A program made the translations under genes and the position numbers. DNA of 64,000 nt, taken from assembly GCF_003999975.1 (NCBI RefSeq), contig NZ_RJAC01000001.1:1364001-1428000 (forward strand), read 5' to 3'. This DNA is from Actinoplanes solisilvae (lineage in GTDB: Bacteria > Actinomycetota > Actinomycetes > Mycobacteriales > Micromonosporaceae). This document shows positions 1 to 9,064 of this stretch, piece after piece. A model generated the notes under the pieces. The model did no database searches, had not been told where the DNA came from, and saw only the letters and a program-made list of their open reading frames with translations. Each line of letters opens with the position of its first letter. Position 1 is the stretch's first letter.

Positions 1-1609
1 CCCCGACGGCGCCGCGGCCGACGCCGCCGGAGCACCGTCGGCCTCCGGCACCAACGTGCACGAGGCGGGGGTCGACGAGCCCGACATCGTGAAGACCAAC
101 GGACGGCAGATCGTCACCATCTCGGGCGGCGTCCTGCGCGTGGTCGACACCGTGACCCGGGTCCAGACCGGAAAGCTCGACCTTCTCGTCGGGTCGTTCG
201 GCGAACCCGAGCTGCTGCTGTCGGGCAACCGGGCGCTGGTGCTGGCCGACGGGGGCGGCGGCTCCCCGCTGCGCGACGACACCCGCATGATCCGGCCGTC
301 GAACGGACGCTCCGAGATCCTGCTCGTCGACCTGGCCGACGGCCCGCCCAAGCTGCTCGGACGCTATCGCGGTGACGGCCGGCTGGTCGACGCTCGGCAG
401 CACGGCAACGTCGCCCGGGTGGTGATCAGCAGCAGCCCGGCGATCCGGTTCCCGTTCCGCGGTGACCCCGTCCCCGAGAACGTCATGCAGGACGACCGCG
501 ACACCATCGACACGGCCCCGGTCGACGCCTGGCTGCCCGGTTGGGACATCACCACCGACGGGCGTACGACCAAGGGGCAGCTCGACTGCGCGGCGGTGAG
601 CCGGCCGGAGTCGTACTCGGGCATGGCGATGCTGCGGGTGCTCTCGTTCGACCTGAACGCGGCCGCGCTCGATGACGGGGATCCGGTCGCGGTGGTCGCC
701 GACGGGGACGCGGTCTACGGCAGCGCCGACGGCCTCTACATCGCGAACAACCAGAGCTGGCGGATGAACGCGGTCGCGGACTCAGCACGGATCGCACCGC
801 CGGACGGCACCGACATCTACAAGTTCAGCCTGCCGCCGGTGGGGAAGCCGGCCTACGTGGCGTCGGGCAAGATCCCGGGACGCCTGCTCAACCAATACTC
901 GATGTCCGAGTGGGACGGCCATCTGCGCGTGGCCACGACGAGCTGGAAGAACGACGCCTCGGCGGTGCGGGTGCTGCGCGAGAAGGACGGCAAGCTCGTC
1001 GAAGTGGGCGCGGCCGAAGGGCTGGGCAAGGGTGAGCGCATCTACTCCGTACGGTTCCTCGGGCCCCGCGGCTACGTGGTGACCTTCCGCCAGACCGATC
1101 CGCTCTACAGCCTCGACCTCGCGAACCCGGCCCGCCCCCGGGTGACCGGCGAACTGAAGATCACGGGCTACTCCGCGCACCTGCAACCCGTGGGGGAGAA
1201 CCGGCTGGTCGGCATCGGGCAGGAGGCGACGTCGACCGGGGCGCCGACCGGCTTGCAGGTCTCGCTCTTCGACGTGTCCGATCCCGCGGCGCCGAAACGT
1301 CTCGACCAGCACCTGGTGAAGGGCGGCCAGTCCGAGGCCGAGGCCGACCCGCACGCCCTGCTGTGGTGGCCGTCGGCCGGCCTGCTGGTGCTGCCGCTCG
1401 CGGACGCCAAGGCCGACGGCGCGCTGGCCTTGCGCATCACCGGCGACCGGCTGGAGAAGGCCACCCGGCTCGCTCCCGCGACGACGCAGGCGGGCCCGAT
1501 GCGCCGGGCTGTCGTGGTCGGCGACGCACTCTGGTCGGTGACCGACGGCGGTCTGCTCGCCTCGAACCTGTCCACCCTGGACCGTGTCGCCTGGGTCGCC
1601 CTCAAGTAG
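1..1609 (+). CDS. Secreted beta-propeller domain protein (5' end outside window)
   Basis: The reading frame is open from the first bases, so the N-terminus (expected signal peptide or lipobox) is missing. A GTG at 56 lies inside the frame but is unlikely to be the true start, because the preceding codons (Ala/Pro/Ser-rich) read as a natural linker. The segment GVDEPDIVKTNG near residue 22 is the hallmark opening of the extracellular C-terminal beta-propeller family (COG4880, Beta_propel). Repeated blade-like segments follow, such as VLRVVDT, LLVDLADG, LRVATTSWK, YVVTFRQTDPLYSLDL and LQVSLFDVSDPAAPKRLDQ. The family is thought to be cell-surface; its substrate is unknown. It ends in TAG and is convergent with the next gene across a hairpin. 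Confidence 0.85.
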   Translation, partial: PDGAAADAAGAPSASGTNVHEAGVDEPDIVKTNGRQIVTISGGVLRVVDTVTRVQTGKLDLLVGSFGEPELLLSGNRALVLADGGGGSPLRDDTRMIRPSNGRSEILLVDLADGPPKLLGRYRGDGRLVDARQHGNVARVVISSSPAIRFPFRGDPVPENVMQDDRDTIDTAPVDAWLPGWDITTDGRTTKGQLDCAAVSRPESYSGMAMLRVLSFDLNAAALDDGDPVAVVADGDAVYGSADGLYIANNQSWRMNAVADSARIAPPDGTDIYKFSLPPVGKPAYVASGKIPGRLLNQYSMSEWDGHLRVATTSWKNDASAVRVLREKDGKLVEVGAAEGLGKGERIYSVRFLGPRGYVVTFRQTDPLYSLDLANPARPRVTGELKITGYSAHLQPVGENRLVGIGQEATSTGAPTGLQVSLFDVSDPAAPKRLDQHLVKGGQSEAEADPHALLWWPSAGLLVLPLADAKADGALALRITGDRLEKATRLAPATTQAGPMRRAVVVGDALWSVTDGGLLASNLSTLDRVAWVALK

Positions 1610-1629
1610 GCGGCCCCGCTCAGCCGGGA

Positions 1630-1679
1630 CTTGCCCTGTCCGGTCCGCACTTCAGCCCCGCGCGACCGGACCGGGCAAG
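1630..1679. terminator. Inverted repeat between convergent genes
   Basis: Arms 1630-1645 and 1664-1679 match at 15 of 16 positions, with an 18-nt loop. It lies between the stop of the beta-propeller gene and the stop of the minus-strand gene at 1690, so it could end transcription from both sides. There is no clear T-tract. Confidence 0.5.
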
Positions 1680-1689
1680 CCCCCTGCCT

Positions 1690-2778
1690 CTACAAATACA
1701 TGCCCGTACGGTGGTCGTCGGCCGGCTCCTTGGCGGGGGCCGGCTTGTCGCCCTCGACGAAGAACCGCTTGCCGCCGAATTCCCCGTGCAGCCGGTCGTC
1801 GAGCTCGTCGGCGAGACCGGTCATCACCTGCACGGCCAGCATCAGGTGGGTGGCCTGGAAGTTGCGGCCGAAGACCGGGACGGACGCCCAGACCGTGTCC
1901 GACGCGCAGTAGAGCCGGCCGATCGGCATCCGGTTGGTCAGCTCGGACAACTTCACGTAGAGCAGCTCGGTCGGCTCGACCTCGGTAAGGAGCGGCGAGA
2001 ACACGTCGACCAGCGGCGGATTGTCGCGCACCCGCACGAAGACCATCGCCGACCCGGCCCGGATGCCGATGTCACCGTCGGCGTCGACCTGAAGCTGGTC
2101 GACCGTGGTCTTCGACATGGTCGCGACCACCGTGCGAACCCGCTCCTCCAGCGGGACGACCTCGTCGGCCGCGTCGGCCAGCGCCGCCGCCAGCACACCG
2201 TCCTCGTCGAGGTCGTCGAGGCTGAGCTCGGCGTCGATGCTCGGCTCATGCCGGGCGGTGGCCAGCGGCACGGTGTCGATGGGCTCGTCGTTCTCGTCGT
2301 GCACCAGGTAGACGAGGAAGGCCGGGTGGGGCGCGCCGTAGACGTCGCGCAGCGTACGGGTCACCACGGTGGCGAGGCGGTTCGCGCTGTCCTGAGTGGA
2401 GCTGAGCCCGAACGAGTCGCCGGAGCCGGCCAGCACACCCGGCGGCGACCAGCCCAGCGCGACCAGGTCGGCGATCGAGGAGCGGTCCATGCGGTAGCCC
2501 TCGGGCAGCCCCGCGTTGCCGATCGCCAACGCCTCGACCACGCCGCCCTCGCGCACCCGGATGCTGACCGAGTAGACGGCCATGCCGGTGCCCGAGGCGG
2601 TCGGATCGAGAGTCAGGTCGATGTGTGCCCCCGGGGCCAGCGTCGGCAGCACGCCGGCCAACGCCCTCGCGAACTCTCGCCACGCCTCGCCGACCTTGGC
2701 CCTCAGGTCGGCCGTGGTCGGCTCGTCGAGGAGCACACCCTCGGTGGATTCGCTGCCCTCGGCGCTCTGTGCCGTCAT
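1690..2778 (-). CDS. TY-Chap / YbjN-type putative chaperone
   Basis: This 362-aa acidic, soluble protein has no signal peptide or membrane helix. Two alpha/beta segments, about residues 20-190 and 200-345, resemble the T3SS-chaperone/YbjN fold common in Actinobacteria: the first has 'ALAIGNAGLPEGYRMD' and the second has 'TTVDQLQVDADGDIGI' and 'VFVRVRDNPPLVDVFSPLL'. Family members are predicted peptide-binding chaperones; no partner is visible here. I chose the ATG at 2778 because GGAGGTGA lies directly upstream at good spacing; an in-frame start 8 codons earlier has no such site. It is downstream of mobA-DUF6457 with an 83-nt gap, so co-transcription is possible. Confidence 0.65.
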   Translation of the reverse strand: MTAQSAEGSESTEGVLLDEPTTADLRAKVGEAWREFARALAGVLPTLAPGAHIDLTLDPTASGTGMAVYSVSIRVREGGVVEALAIGNAGLPEGYRMDRSSIADLVALGWSPPGVLAGSGDSFGLSSTQDSANRLATVVTRTLRDVYGAPHPAFLVYLVHDENDEPIDTVPLATARHEPSIDAELSLDDLDEDGVLAAALADAADEVVPLEERVRTVVATMSKTTVDQLQVDADGDIGIRAGSAMVFVRVRDNPPLVDVFSPLLTEVEPTELLYVKLSELTNRMPIGRLYCASDTVWASVPVFGRNFQATHLMLAVQVMTGLADELDDRLHGEFGGKRFFVEGDKPAPAKEPADDHRTGMYL

Positions 2779-2861
2779 GATCGTCACCTCCGCTCCCGCC
2801 ACCCTATCGAGCGGCGTCCGCCCCCTCTGCCCTCTCTCAGGGGATGGGCGGTTCTGCCCCG

Positions 2862-3176
2862 TTATCCCGGGGCGCCGGCGCCGCCGCTCCCGCCGTCGGC
2901 GGCCCCGCCGCCGGCCGCCCCGCCATTCCGGGCACTCGCCTCGGCGGCGGGGCTCCAGGCCTGGGCCAGGGCGCTGAGCCGGTCAGCCACGTCCGACGGA
3001 TCGGCGCCCCGCCCGACAGCGAGCCCCAGCAGATAGGCCGTGACCGGGGCACCGGGCCGAACCACGCCGTGGGCCACGTCGCGCGCCAGATCGAGCACCA
3101 GGCGCGTCGGGATCTCGGCAGAATCGACGCCGGCCTCCCGACCGGCCGCCGCGATCCAAGAGTCGAGCTCGTTCAC
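2862..3176 (-). CDS. DUF6457 small protein, MobA partner
   Basis: This 104-aa protein has a helical N-terminal part (residues 1-75, from '[11 protein letters not shown]' to '[13 protein letters not shown]') and a Gly/Ala-rich tail. It matches what I know as DUF6457, a small family commonly encoded beside mobA in actinomycetes. The GTG start at 3176 is preceded by GGGGAG at 7-8 nt, and only 25 nt separate it from the mobA stop, so the two are almost certainly one transcript. A role in molybdopterin guanine dinucleotide formation is inferred from this pairing only. Confidence 0.7.
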   Translation of the reverse strand: MNELDSWIAAAGREAGVDSAEIPTRLVLDLARDVAHGVVRPGAPVTAYLLGLAVGRGADPSDVADRLSALAQAWSPAAEASARNGGAAGGGAADGGSGGAGAPG

Positions 3177-3201
3177 CGCATCCGCTCCCCGGGCGTCGAG
3201 G

Positions 3202-3801
3202 TCACCGCGCCCACTCCTCGGCCGTGCGCAGGTCGTCATCGGTGTCGCAGTCGAACCAGGGCGGCGGACCCGGGCGCCGCCAGGAGACCTCGGCCACGCG
3301 CAGATGGTTCATCAGTTCGCGCACCGAGGCGCCGTGCAGGCTGCCCCTCTCCTCGGCCAGCCGCTCGACCGCCTCGCGCAGCGCCGCCGTGCGCCAGACG
3401 CCGCAGAGCATCTGGCGCCGGCCCTCGGCATCGCGATAGACCGCACCCTGCATCGGCGCGGACTCGGCAGTGAGACGCAACACGTCGATCGCCTCGCCGG
3501 TGAGCAACGGCAGGTCGGCCGCGAGAAGAGCGGTGTAGGTCACAGTGTCGGGCACCAGGGCGAGCCCCGCCGAGGTTGCTGCCACCGGGCCGCCACCGGG
3601 CGGATCCTCCCTGGTGGAGTGCACCGTCACGGGCAGGTCGGGCGGAACGCGGCCGACGACGATGCGCGGCTCGGCGTCGTGCACCGCGGCGAGCACGCGG
3701 GTCAGCATGGACTGACCGGCCACGGTCAGGGTCGGCTTGTCCGCACCACCCATTCGCCGCGCAGCTCCGCCGGCCAGCACCACCGCCGCAAATCCCCCCA
3801 C
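3202..3801 (-). CDS. mobA: Molybdenum cofactor guanylyltransferase
   Basis: MobA transfers GMP from GTP to Mo-molybdopterin to give the guanine dinucleotide cofactor. The 199-aa product starts with the NTP-binding signature '[19 protein letters not shown]' (residues 6-24). Further on it has '[17 protein letters not shown]' (metal-binding aspartate) and ends in '[16 protein letters not shown]', where the CDTDDDL motif is typical of the MobA family. The GTG at 3801 is the only reasonable start: the frame is open for another 2.9 kb upstream, but that sequence is antisense to fdhD and phoD. It is divergent from fdhD, which also serves Mo/W enzymes, and upstream of DUF6457. Confidence 0.85.
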   Translation of the reverse strand: MGGFAAVVLAGGAARRMGGADKPTLTVAGQSMLTRVLAAVHDAEPRIVVGRVPPDLPVTVHSTREDPPGGGPVAATSAGLALVPDTVTYTALLAADLPLLTGEAIDVLRLTAESAPMQGAVYRDAEGRRQMLCGVWRTAALREAVERLAEERGSLHGASVRELMNHLRVAEVSWRRPGPPPWFDCDTDDDLRTAEEWAR

Positions 3802-3927
3802 GTACGTACCGTATCCCGACCGCGTGTCGAGCGTGACCGCGCGCTCAGTTACCAGTTGTGGATCACTCCGCGATTCCGGCCGATCATCTCCCCTCCGGGC
3901 GAGCGAGCCACCGGCGGCGAATCGACC

Positions 3928-3940
3928 TACGCTCGGACCA
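3928..3940 (+). promoter_or_regulatory. Leaderless promoter of fdhD (-10 TACGCT)
   Basis: TACGCT at 3928-3933 is followed by 6 nt and then the ATG, so transcription would begin at or next to the A of the start codon. No Shine-Dalgarno site is visible. The -35 region is weak. Confidence 0.4.
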
Positions 3941-4767
3941 TGGCGAGGACGATGACCCGGCGACCGGTCGTGAAGATCAATCTTGACGGGACCGGCGACC
4001 CGCGCCGCCGCCCGGACGATCTGGCGGCCGAGGAACCGTTGGAGATCCGGGTCCGCAAGGCGCCGCTCGCCGTGACGATGCGCACACCGGGCCACGACAT
4101 CGACCTGGCCGTGGGCTTCCTGCTCACCGAGGGCGTCATCAGCAGCGCCGACGACGTGGTCACCGCCCAGCTCTGCGCCGGCACCGACACGCCGAACACC
4201 TACAACGTCGTCGACATCGTGCTCGACGCTGAAGTGCCGCCCCCGGTCACCGACCCGAGCCGCAACTTCTACACCACCAGTTCGTGCGGTGTCTGCGGCA
4301 AGGCCAGCATCGATGCTGTTCGCACCAGGTCGCAGTTCGACGTCTCCGGCGACCCGCTCAGCATCCCCGCGGCCACCCTGGCCGAGTTGCCCGACCGCCT
4401 GCGCACGGCTCAGCGCACCTTCGACCGCACCGGTGGTCTGCACGCCGCCGGGCTGTTCACCGCCGAGGGCGAACTGCTGGTGCTGCGCGAGGACGTGGGC
4501 CGCCACAACGCCGTCGACAAGGTGATCGGCTGGGCGCTGCGCGAGGGCCGGCTGCCGCTCACCGGTCACGTGCTGCTTGTCTCGGGGCGGGCCAGTTTCG
4601 AGCTCACCCAGAAGGCCTGGATGGCCGGCCTGCCGCTGCTCGCGGCCGTCTCCGCGCCCAGCACACTCGCCGCCGAGCTGGCCGACGAAGCCGGCATGAC
4701 ACTCGTCGGCTTCCTCAGGGGAAAGAGCATGAACGTATACACTTCGCCACAGCGCGTCACCGTCTGA
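3940..4767 (+). CDS. fdhD: Formate dehydrogenase accessory sulfurtransferase FdhD
   Basis: FdhD carries sulfur from the IscS desulfurase to the molybdenum cofactor before insertion into formate dehydrogenase. The 275-aa protein has the conserved order '[18 protein letters not shown]', '[13 protein letters not shown]', the sulfur-relay CxxC at about Cys116/Cys119 ('[12 protein letters not shown]'), 'GGLHAAGLF', '[18 protein letters not shown]' and '[20 protein letters not shown]'. Length and motifs are complete. The start is the ATG that sits 6 nt after a TANNNT box; longer in-frame extensions run through the antisense of mobA. No formate dehydrogenase is in the window, so its client must lie elsewhere. 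Confidence 0.95.
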   Translation: MARTMTRRPVVKINLDGTGDPRRRPDDLAAEEPLEIRVRKAPLAVTMRTPGHDIDLAVGFLLTEGVISSADDVVTAQLCAGTDTPNTYNVVDIVLDAEVPPPVTDPSRNFYTTSSCGVCGKASIDAVRTRSQFDVSGDPLSIPAATLAELPDRLRTAQRTFDRTGGLHAAGLFTAEGELLVLREDVGRHNAVDKVIGWALREGRLPLTGHVLLVSGRASFELTQKAWMAGLPLLAAVSAPSTLAAELADEAGMTLVGFLRGKSMNVYTSPQRVTV

Positions 4768-4836
4768 CCACACGGGCTTCCCGATGCCCCGGACTGACGA
4801 CGATCCATTACCGTCGATCACCGCGAGGCCCCGGGA

Positions 4837-6477
4837 ATGCCCATCTCGAGACGATCCCTGCTGCTCTCCTGCGCCGCGGCCGGGCTCACCAGCACGACCA
4901 TTCCGCTGACCGCCCTCGCGGCGCCACGGCGCGGACCGCTGACCGCCGACCCGTTCACGCTCGGGGTGGCGTCGGGGGAACCGGAGGACGACGGCTTCTT
5001 GCTCTGGACCAGGCTCGCCCCGCAACCGCTCGCCGACGACGGGCTCGGTGGCATGCCCGCCTGCGACGTGCCGGTCGAGTGGGAGGTCGCCACCGACGAA
5101 GGCTTCCGCACCGTCGTACGCCGCGGGGTGCAGGTCGCGCGGGCGGAGCGCGCGCACTCCGTCCACGTCGAACTCACGCACCTGCAGGCCGGCGCCGAGT
5201 ACTTCTACCGGTTTCGAGTGGACAGTCACCTCTCGCCCGTGGGCCGCACCCGCACCGCCCCGGCCCCCGACGCCGCCGTCTCGAGCCTCGCGATGTCCTT
5301 CGCCTCGTGCTCGCAGTTCGAGCAGGGGTATTTCACCGCCTACCGACGCCTCGCGGAGGACGAGCCCGAGCTGATTCTTCACCTCGGCGACTACTACTAC
5401 GAATACAGGGCCGGGCAGATGCTGGTGCCGGACGGCAACCCGCGCGACCACGTCGGGCCCGAGACCGTCACGCTCGCCGATTACCGCCGTCGGCACGCTC
5501 AGTACAAAACCGACCCCGACCTGCGGGCGGCGCACGCTGTCGCGCCGTGGGCCGTGATCTTCGACGACCATGAGGTCGCCAACAACTGGGCCGGGGCGAC
5601 GCCGGAGAAGCCTGACCCGCACTTCGCGAGCCGTCGCGCCGCCGCCTTCCTCGCCTACTACGAAAACATGCCGCTGCGCCGGTCCTCGATCCCGAACGAC
5701 GCCGGGGCGCGACTGCACCGGCGGCTGCGCTGGGGGCGGCTCGCCACCTTCCACCTGCTCGACACCCGGCAGTTCCGCGCCGACCAGGCCTGCGGTGACG
5801 GATACAAGGAGTGTCCCGCCGCCTCGGACGAAACCCGCTCGATCGTCGGCGCCGAGCAGGAGGCGTGGCTGCTCGACGGTCTGCGCGCCTCGACCGCCCG
5901 CTGGGACGTGCTGGGGCAGCAGGTGTTCTTCGCCCAGCGGGACAAGGACGCCGGACCGGGCACGGTGACCAGCATGGACGCCTGGGACGGATATGTCGCC
6001 TCGCGGACGCGGATCACCCGGGGCTGGGTCGACGCGAAGGTGCGCAACCCGGTCGTGCTCACCGGCGACGTCCACGCGCACTGGGCCAACGAGCTGAAGC
6101 TTGACTACACCGATCCGACGTCGCCGACGGTCGGCGCCGAACTGGTCTGCTCGTCGATCACCTCGAACGGGGACGGCGCTGACGTGCCCGCGAGCGCTCA
6201 CCCGTGGGCGGCCTGGAACCCGCATCTCAAGTTCTACAACGGCCAGCGCGGGTACGTGCGCACCCGGATCACCGAGGCGTCGATGGCCGCCGACTTCCGC
6301 GTCGTGCCTTTCGTGACCATGCCCGGCGCGCCGGTCCACACCAGGGCGAGTTTCGTAGTCGAGGACCGGAGGCCCGGCCTGCACAAGGTCGCGGACCTCC
6401 CGACCCCGCTGTCGCCGACGGCCCGGTCGGCCGACCTGGGCGAGCAGACCGTGCGGCAAGAGACCGAACGGCCCTGA
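4837..6477 (+). CDS. phoD: PhoD-family alkaline phosphatase, Tat-exported
   Basis: This 546-aa secreted Ca/Fe-dependent phosphodiesterase/phosphatase would scavenge phosphate from esters such as teichoic acid or nucleotides. Residues 3-30 form a twin-arginine signal ('SRRSLLL' followed by an Ala/Thr/Leu core and 'ALAAPRR'). The PhoD N-terminal domain runs to about residue 145. The catalytic part shows 'SFASCSQF', 'LHLGDYYYEY' (about 181), 'FDDHEVANNW' (about 241) and 'TGDVHAHW' (about 409), the metal ligands of the family. No Pho box could be identified with confidence. It stands alone between fdhD and the minus-strand DUF4192 gene. Confidence 0.93.
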   Translation: MPISRRSLLLSCAAAGLTSTTIPLTALAAPRRGPLTADPFTLGVASGEPEDDGFLLWTRLAPQPLADDGLGGMPACDVPVEWEVATDEGFRTVVRRGVQVARAERAHSVHVELTHLQAGAEYFYRFRVDSHLSPVGRTRTAPAPDAAVSSLAMSFASCSQFEQGYFTAYRRLAEDEPELILHLGDYYYEYRAGQMLVPDGNPRDHVGPETVTLADYRRRHAQYKTDPDLRAAHAVAPWAVIFDDHEVANNWAGATPEKPDPHFASRRAAAFLAYYENMPLRRSSIPNDAGARLHRRLRWGRLATFHLLDTRQFRADQACGDGYKECPAASDETRSIVGAEQEAWLLDGLRASTARWDVLGQQVFFAQRDKDAGPGTVTSMDAWDGYVASRTRITRGWVDAKVRNPVVLTGDVHAHWANELKLDYTDPTSPTVGAELVCSSITSNGDGADVPASAHPWAAWNPHLKFYNGQRGYVRTRITEASMAADFRVVPFVTMPGAPVHTRASFVVEDRRPGLHKVADLPTPLSPTARSADLGEQTVRQETERP

Positions 6478-6491
6478 GCGGGCAATCCGGC

Positions 6492-7511
6492 TCACCGCGA
6501 CCGCCCCCGGACGATGCCGACCGGCGGATTGAGGTCTTCGACCGAGCTGTGGCTGATGCCGGCGGCGAGCAGCCGGTCGAGCAGGGCGGCGAACCGGTGA
6601 CCGGGATCCTGCAGCAGTGCACGGTCGAGCGCGATTCGAGCGAGCGCCCCGTTCCCCGCCCGCCACGCCGCGTAGGCCAGCAGGGTCGCCGGGCCGGGCA
6701 CCCAGACCGGCTCGACCCGACGGGTCACCTCGGTCCACAGCGAGAGGCGCCAGGGCTCGTCGGCCGTGCGGTCGAGCGCGTAGTCGTGCACCTCGGGCTC
6801 GGCCAGCATGACCCCCAGACAGGCCGTCTCGTCGAAGGGCAGGGAGCCGCTCTTGGCATATCGCTCCTCCACCGCACGCACCACGGCGAACCCGGCCTGG
6901 TCGCGCAGGAAGCCGCGCGGAATGCAGAGCCGGTCGCAGACCTCCTTGGTCGCGGCCGCCATCAGCCGGCGCGGCTCACCTTCAACGGCGGCGATCTGCT
7001 TGACCAAAGCCGCCCGGTCGGGCAGCGCGACCTGGCCCTGAAAGATCGCCGCCGCGGCGACCGGGTTGCTCGGTGACGGGACGGGGCGACCCTCCGGCGG
7101 ACAGCAGCGGCCATCGGCGCAGCCGACCATCCACCAGCGGCCATCGGTGATCCGCAGCTTTTCCGGCACCAGCAGGCCACGGCGCTCGAGAGTGGCGGCG
7201 AGGGCCTCGACCGACCGCGCCACGGGGGTGGCCGGGCCGAAGCCCAGAACCGCGGCCGCTTCCACACCCTGGCGCGCGACCAGCGACGCTATCCATTCGC
7301 TGCCGTCGGCACCGGGCGGTGGCAGGTCGTGTCGCGCGACGAAGGTGACGATCCGCCCGACCGTGCCGATCACGACGATGCTGTCGCTGGGATGGAAGCT
7401 CAGCAGGTAGGGGGTGACGGCGATAAGGTCGGCGGCGGACCGGACGGCGATCGTGCACTCGGGGTTCATGCCCGGCAGCGTGGCCCGTCGGGCGCCTTCC
7501 GCGAGTGCCAT
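6492..7511 (-). CDS. DUF4192 family protein
   Basis: This 339-aa protein is typical of DUF4192, an actinobacterial family of unknown function. The signature is near the N-terminus: 'SAADLIAVTPYLLSFHPSDS' then 'IVVIGTVGRIVTFVARHDLP'. The C-terminal part has 'LLAYAAWRAGNGALARIALD', also typical. There is no signal peptide or membrane helix. The ATG at 7511 has GGCGGGGAC upstream; a second ATG at codon 15, just before the conserved region, is an alternative start. It follows the GNAT gene at 42 nt, and the gap contains a DnaA-box pair. Confidence 0.8.
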   Translation of the reverse strand: MALAEGARRATLPGMNPECTIAVRSAADLIAVTPYLLSFHPSDSIVVIGTVGRIVTFVARHDLPPPGADGSEWIASLVARQGVEAAAVLGFGPATPVARSVEALAATLERRGLLVPEKLRITDGRWWMVGCADGRCCPPEGRPVPSPSNPVAAAAIFQGQVALPDRAALVKQIAAVEGEPRRLMAAATKEVCDRLCIPRGFLRDQAGFAVVRAVEERYAKSGSLPFDETACLGVMLAEPEVHDYALDRTADEPWRLSLWTEVTRRVEPVWVPGPATLLAYAAWRAGNGALARIALDRALLQDPGHRFAALLDRLLAAGISHSSVEDLNPPVGIVRGRSR

Positions 7512-7521
7512 CGTCCCCGCC

Positions 7522-7547
7522 TGTGGACGACACGCGCGTTATCCACA
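7522..7547. promoter_or_regulatory. Inverted pair of DnaA-box sequences
   Basis: TTATCCACA at 7539-7547 is a perfect DnaA box. TGTGGACGA at 7522-7530 is an inverted copy with one mismatch to TGTGGACAA. They are 8 nt apart in the short gap between the GNAT and DUF4192 genes, where they could regulate DUF4192 or titrate DnaA. Binding is not shown. Confidence 0.45.
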
Positions 7548-7553
7548 GGTCGG

Positions 7554-8057
7554 TTACGAGCGGAACTGCCGTTCGTGCAGCTCAAGCCCCTCCTGCTGCC
7601 ACTCATGGTGCGCGCGGTTGAGGTCAAGGGTGAGCTCGATCGACGAGACCACGTCGTAACCGGCCGCGTGCAGGCTGCGGATCGCGTCGACGTTGCGCGA
7701 CTCGGGCGAGATGGTCAGGGCGGTCATGTTGCGCCGTCGTGCCTCGTCGCCGACGTGCCGCAGCAGCTGGCGGCCCACGCCCTTGTGCCTGTGCGTGACC
7801 GTGACGACGATCGGTTCCACCTCGCCGGCCCGTCCGCGGAGGACCAGACCGACGAGCCCGATCACGCCGTCGTCCGCGTGGTCGGCCACCCAGAGCCCGC
7901 CGAGGTCGAGCCGGGTGAGGTATTCCTCGAACCCCTCGCCGCCGTCGTCGGCGTTCACGCCGTACATCTGGTTGTGCTGGTTGGTCAGCTCGGACCACAG
8001 GCGCCGGCCCGCGGAGTGATCACTCGGACGGTACGAACGCACTGTGACAGGGCTCAT
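7554..8057 (-). CDS. GNAT family N-acetyltransferase
   Basis: This 167-aa protein has the Gcn5-related fold: 'VRSYRPSDHSAGRRLW' at the start, a central strand pair ('GLWVADHADDGVIGLVGLVL') and the acetyl-CoA pyrophosphate loop in 'VTHRHKGVGRQLLRHV' (R/QxxGxG/A pattern). It continues 'LTISPESRNVDAIRSLHAAG', as in aminoglycoside/ribosomal-protein type acetyltransferases. The substrate cannot be told. The ATG at 8057 gives a normal family N-terminus; the longer frame overlaps the divergent gene. It is divergent from the fructosamine-kinase-like gene with 56 nt between starts. Confidence 0.85.
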   Translation of the reverse strand: MSPVTVRSYRPSDHSAGRRLWSELTNQHNQMYGVNADDGGEGFEEYLTRLDLGGLWVADHADDGVIGLVGLVLRGRAGEVEPIVVTVTHRHKGVGRQLLRHVGDEARRRNMTALTISPESRNVDAIRSLHAAGYDVVSSIELTLDLNRAHHEWQQEGLELHERQFRS

Positions 8058-8113
8058 GCCGACATTTTGACTCCGATTTCGGGCATGCGTAAGCCGAAGC
8101 GGAAGATAAGGCG

Positions 8114-8995
8114 GTGGACCAGGCGTACTTGCGCGCGCACCCGGAGCACCTCCCGACATTTCTCACCCACCAACGCATCCGCGAGACCCCGATGGGCAGC
8201 GGCGGGTTTGCCACCGCCAGCCGCCTGACGCTCGATGACGGAACCTCGGTCTTCGCCAAGACCTGGCCCTCCGGCGAGCCCCCGGCCGGATTCTTCACGG
8301 CCGAGGCCGCCGGTCTGACCTGGTTGCGGGAGGCCGGCGCGCCGGTGCCGGAGGTGATCGCCGCGCTGCCCACGCTGATCGCGACCGAGTGGATCGAGCC
8401 GGGCGACGCCAGCCGCGAGGCCGCCGAGCGGTTCGGACGCGACCTGGCCGCACTGCACCGCTGCGGCGCCGGCGCGTTCGGAGCGCCCTGGACCGGTTAC
8501 ATCGGTCCGCTCGCCCTCGACAACACGCCCACGACCGGACCGTGGGGCCCCTGGTACGGCGAGCGCAGGCTCCTCCCGTACCTCAAGATCTCGGCCGATC
8601 GTGGCGCCCTGTCGGCGGCCGAGGTCAGGCTGATCGAGCGCATCTTGCACACCCTTGAGGCGTACGGCGGGAGCGAGGCACCCAGCCGCACACACGGCGA
8701 CCTCTGGCCCGGCAACATCCTGTGGGCCGCCGATGGTCAGGCCCGGCTCGTCGACCCGGCCGCCCACGGCGGTCACCGCGAGACCGACCTCGCCGAACTG
8801 GCCCTGTTCGGCGGCGCACCCCACCTCTCGTCGATCGTCGGCGCCTATCACGAGGCATATCCCCTGGCCGACGGATGGCAGGAGCGCGTGCCGCTGCATC
8901 AACTGCACCTCTTGCTCGTGCACACCGCCGCGTTCGGGGAAAGCTATCGCGGCCAGGTTCGTGCCGCTGCGATATCCACACTGCGCGGACTGTGA
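8114..8995 (+). CDS. Fructosamine kinase family protein
   Basis: This 293-aa protein has the protein-kinase-like fold of the fructosamine-3-kinase family, which phosphorylates sugar-amine adducts of proteins for repair of glycation. Visible elements are a Gly-rich loop 'MGSGGFATASRL', the ATP lysine in 'TSVFAKTWP', a glutamate region 'FFTAEAAGLTWLREAGAP', the catalytic loop 'SRTHGDLWPGNILWA' (about residues 193-207) and the metal-binding 'RLVDPAAHGGHRETDLAEL'. All are intact, so an active kinase is expected. The start is GTG 8114. The physiological substrate is not visible from context. Confidence 0.88.
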   Translation: MDQAYLRAHPEHLPTFLTHQRIRETPMGSGGFATASRLTLDDGTSVFAKTWPSGEPPAGFFTAEAAGLTWLREAGAPVPEVIAALPTLIATEWIEPGDASREAAERFGRDLAALHRCGAGAFGAPWTGYIGPLALDNTPTTGPWGPWYGERRLLPYLKISADRGALSAAEVRLIERILHTLEAYGGSEAPSRTHGDLWPGNILWAADGQARLVDPAAHGGHRETDLAELALFGGAPHLSSIVGAYHEAYPLADGWQERVPLHQLHLLLVHTAAFGESYRGQVRAAAISTLRGL

Positions 8996-9004
8996 TCGAG
9001 TCGG

Positions 9005-9013
9005 TTGTCCACA
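9005..9013 (+). promoter_or_regulatory. Consensus DnaA box upstream of moaA
   Basis: TTGTCCACA, the preferred box in high-GC actinomycetes, lies about 50 nt upstream of the predicted transcription start at 9064. Confidence 0.4.
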
Positions 9014-9051
9014 GGGCGAAATCGGCTGAAGCCAAGAGCGCTCGGAGCGGA

Positions 9052-9064
9052 TAGATTCGATCTG
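9052..9064 (+). promoter_or_regulatory. Leaderless promoter, -10 TAGATT
   Basis: TAGATT at 9052-9057 is followed by exactly 6 nt and the GTG of an 18-codon ORF at 9064. This predicts a transcript that begins at that start codon and continues into moaA-moaD. Confidence 0.5.

Noticed and set aside
3802-6738. Minus-strand frame continuing upstream of mobA for 2.9 kb
   Set aside because: It is antisense to fdhD and phoD, has no family motifs, and exists because high-GC codons keep the opposite frame open. mobA itself begins at 3801.
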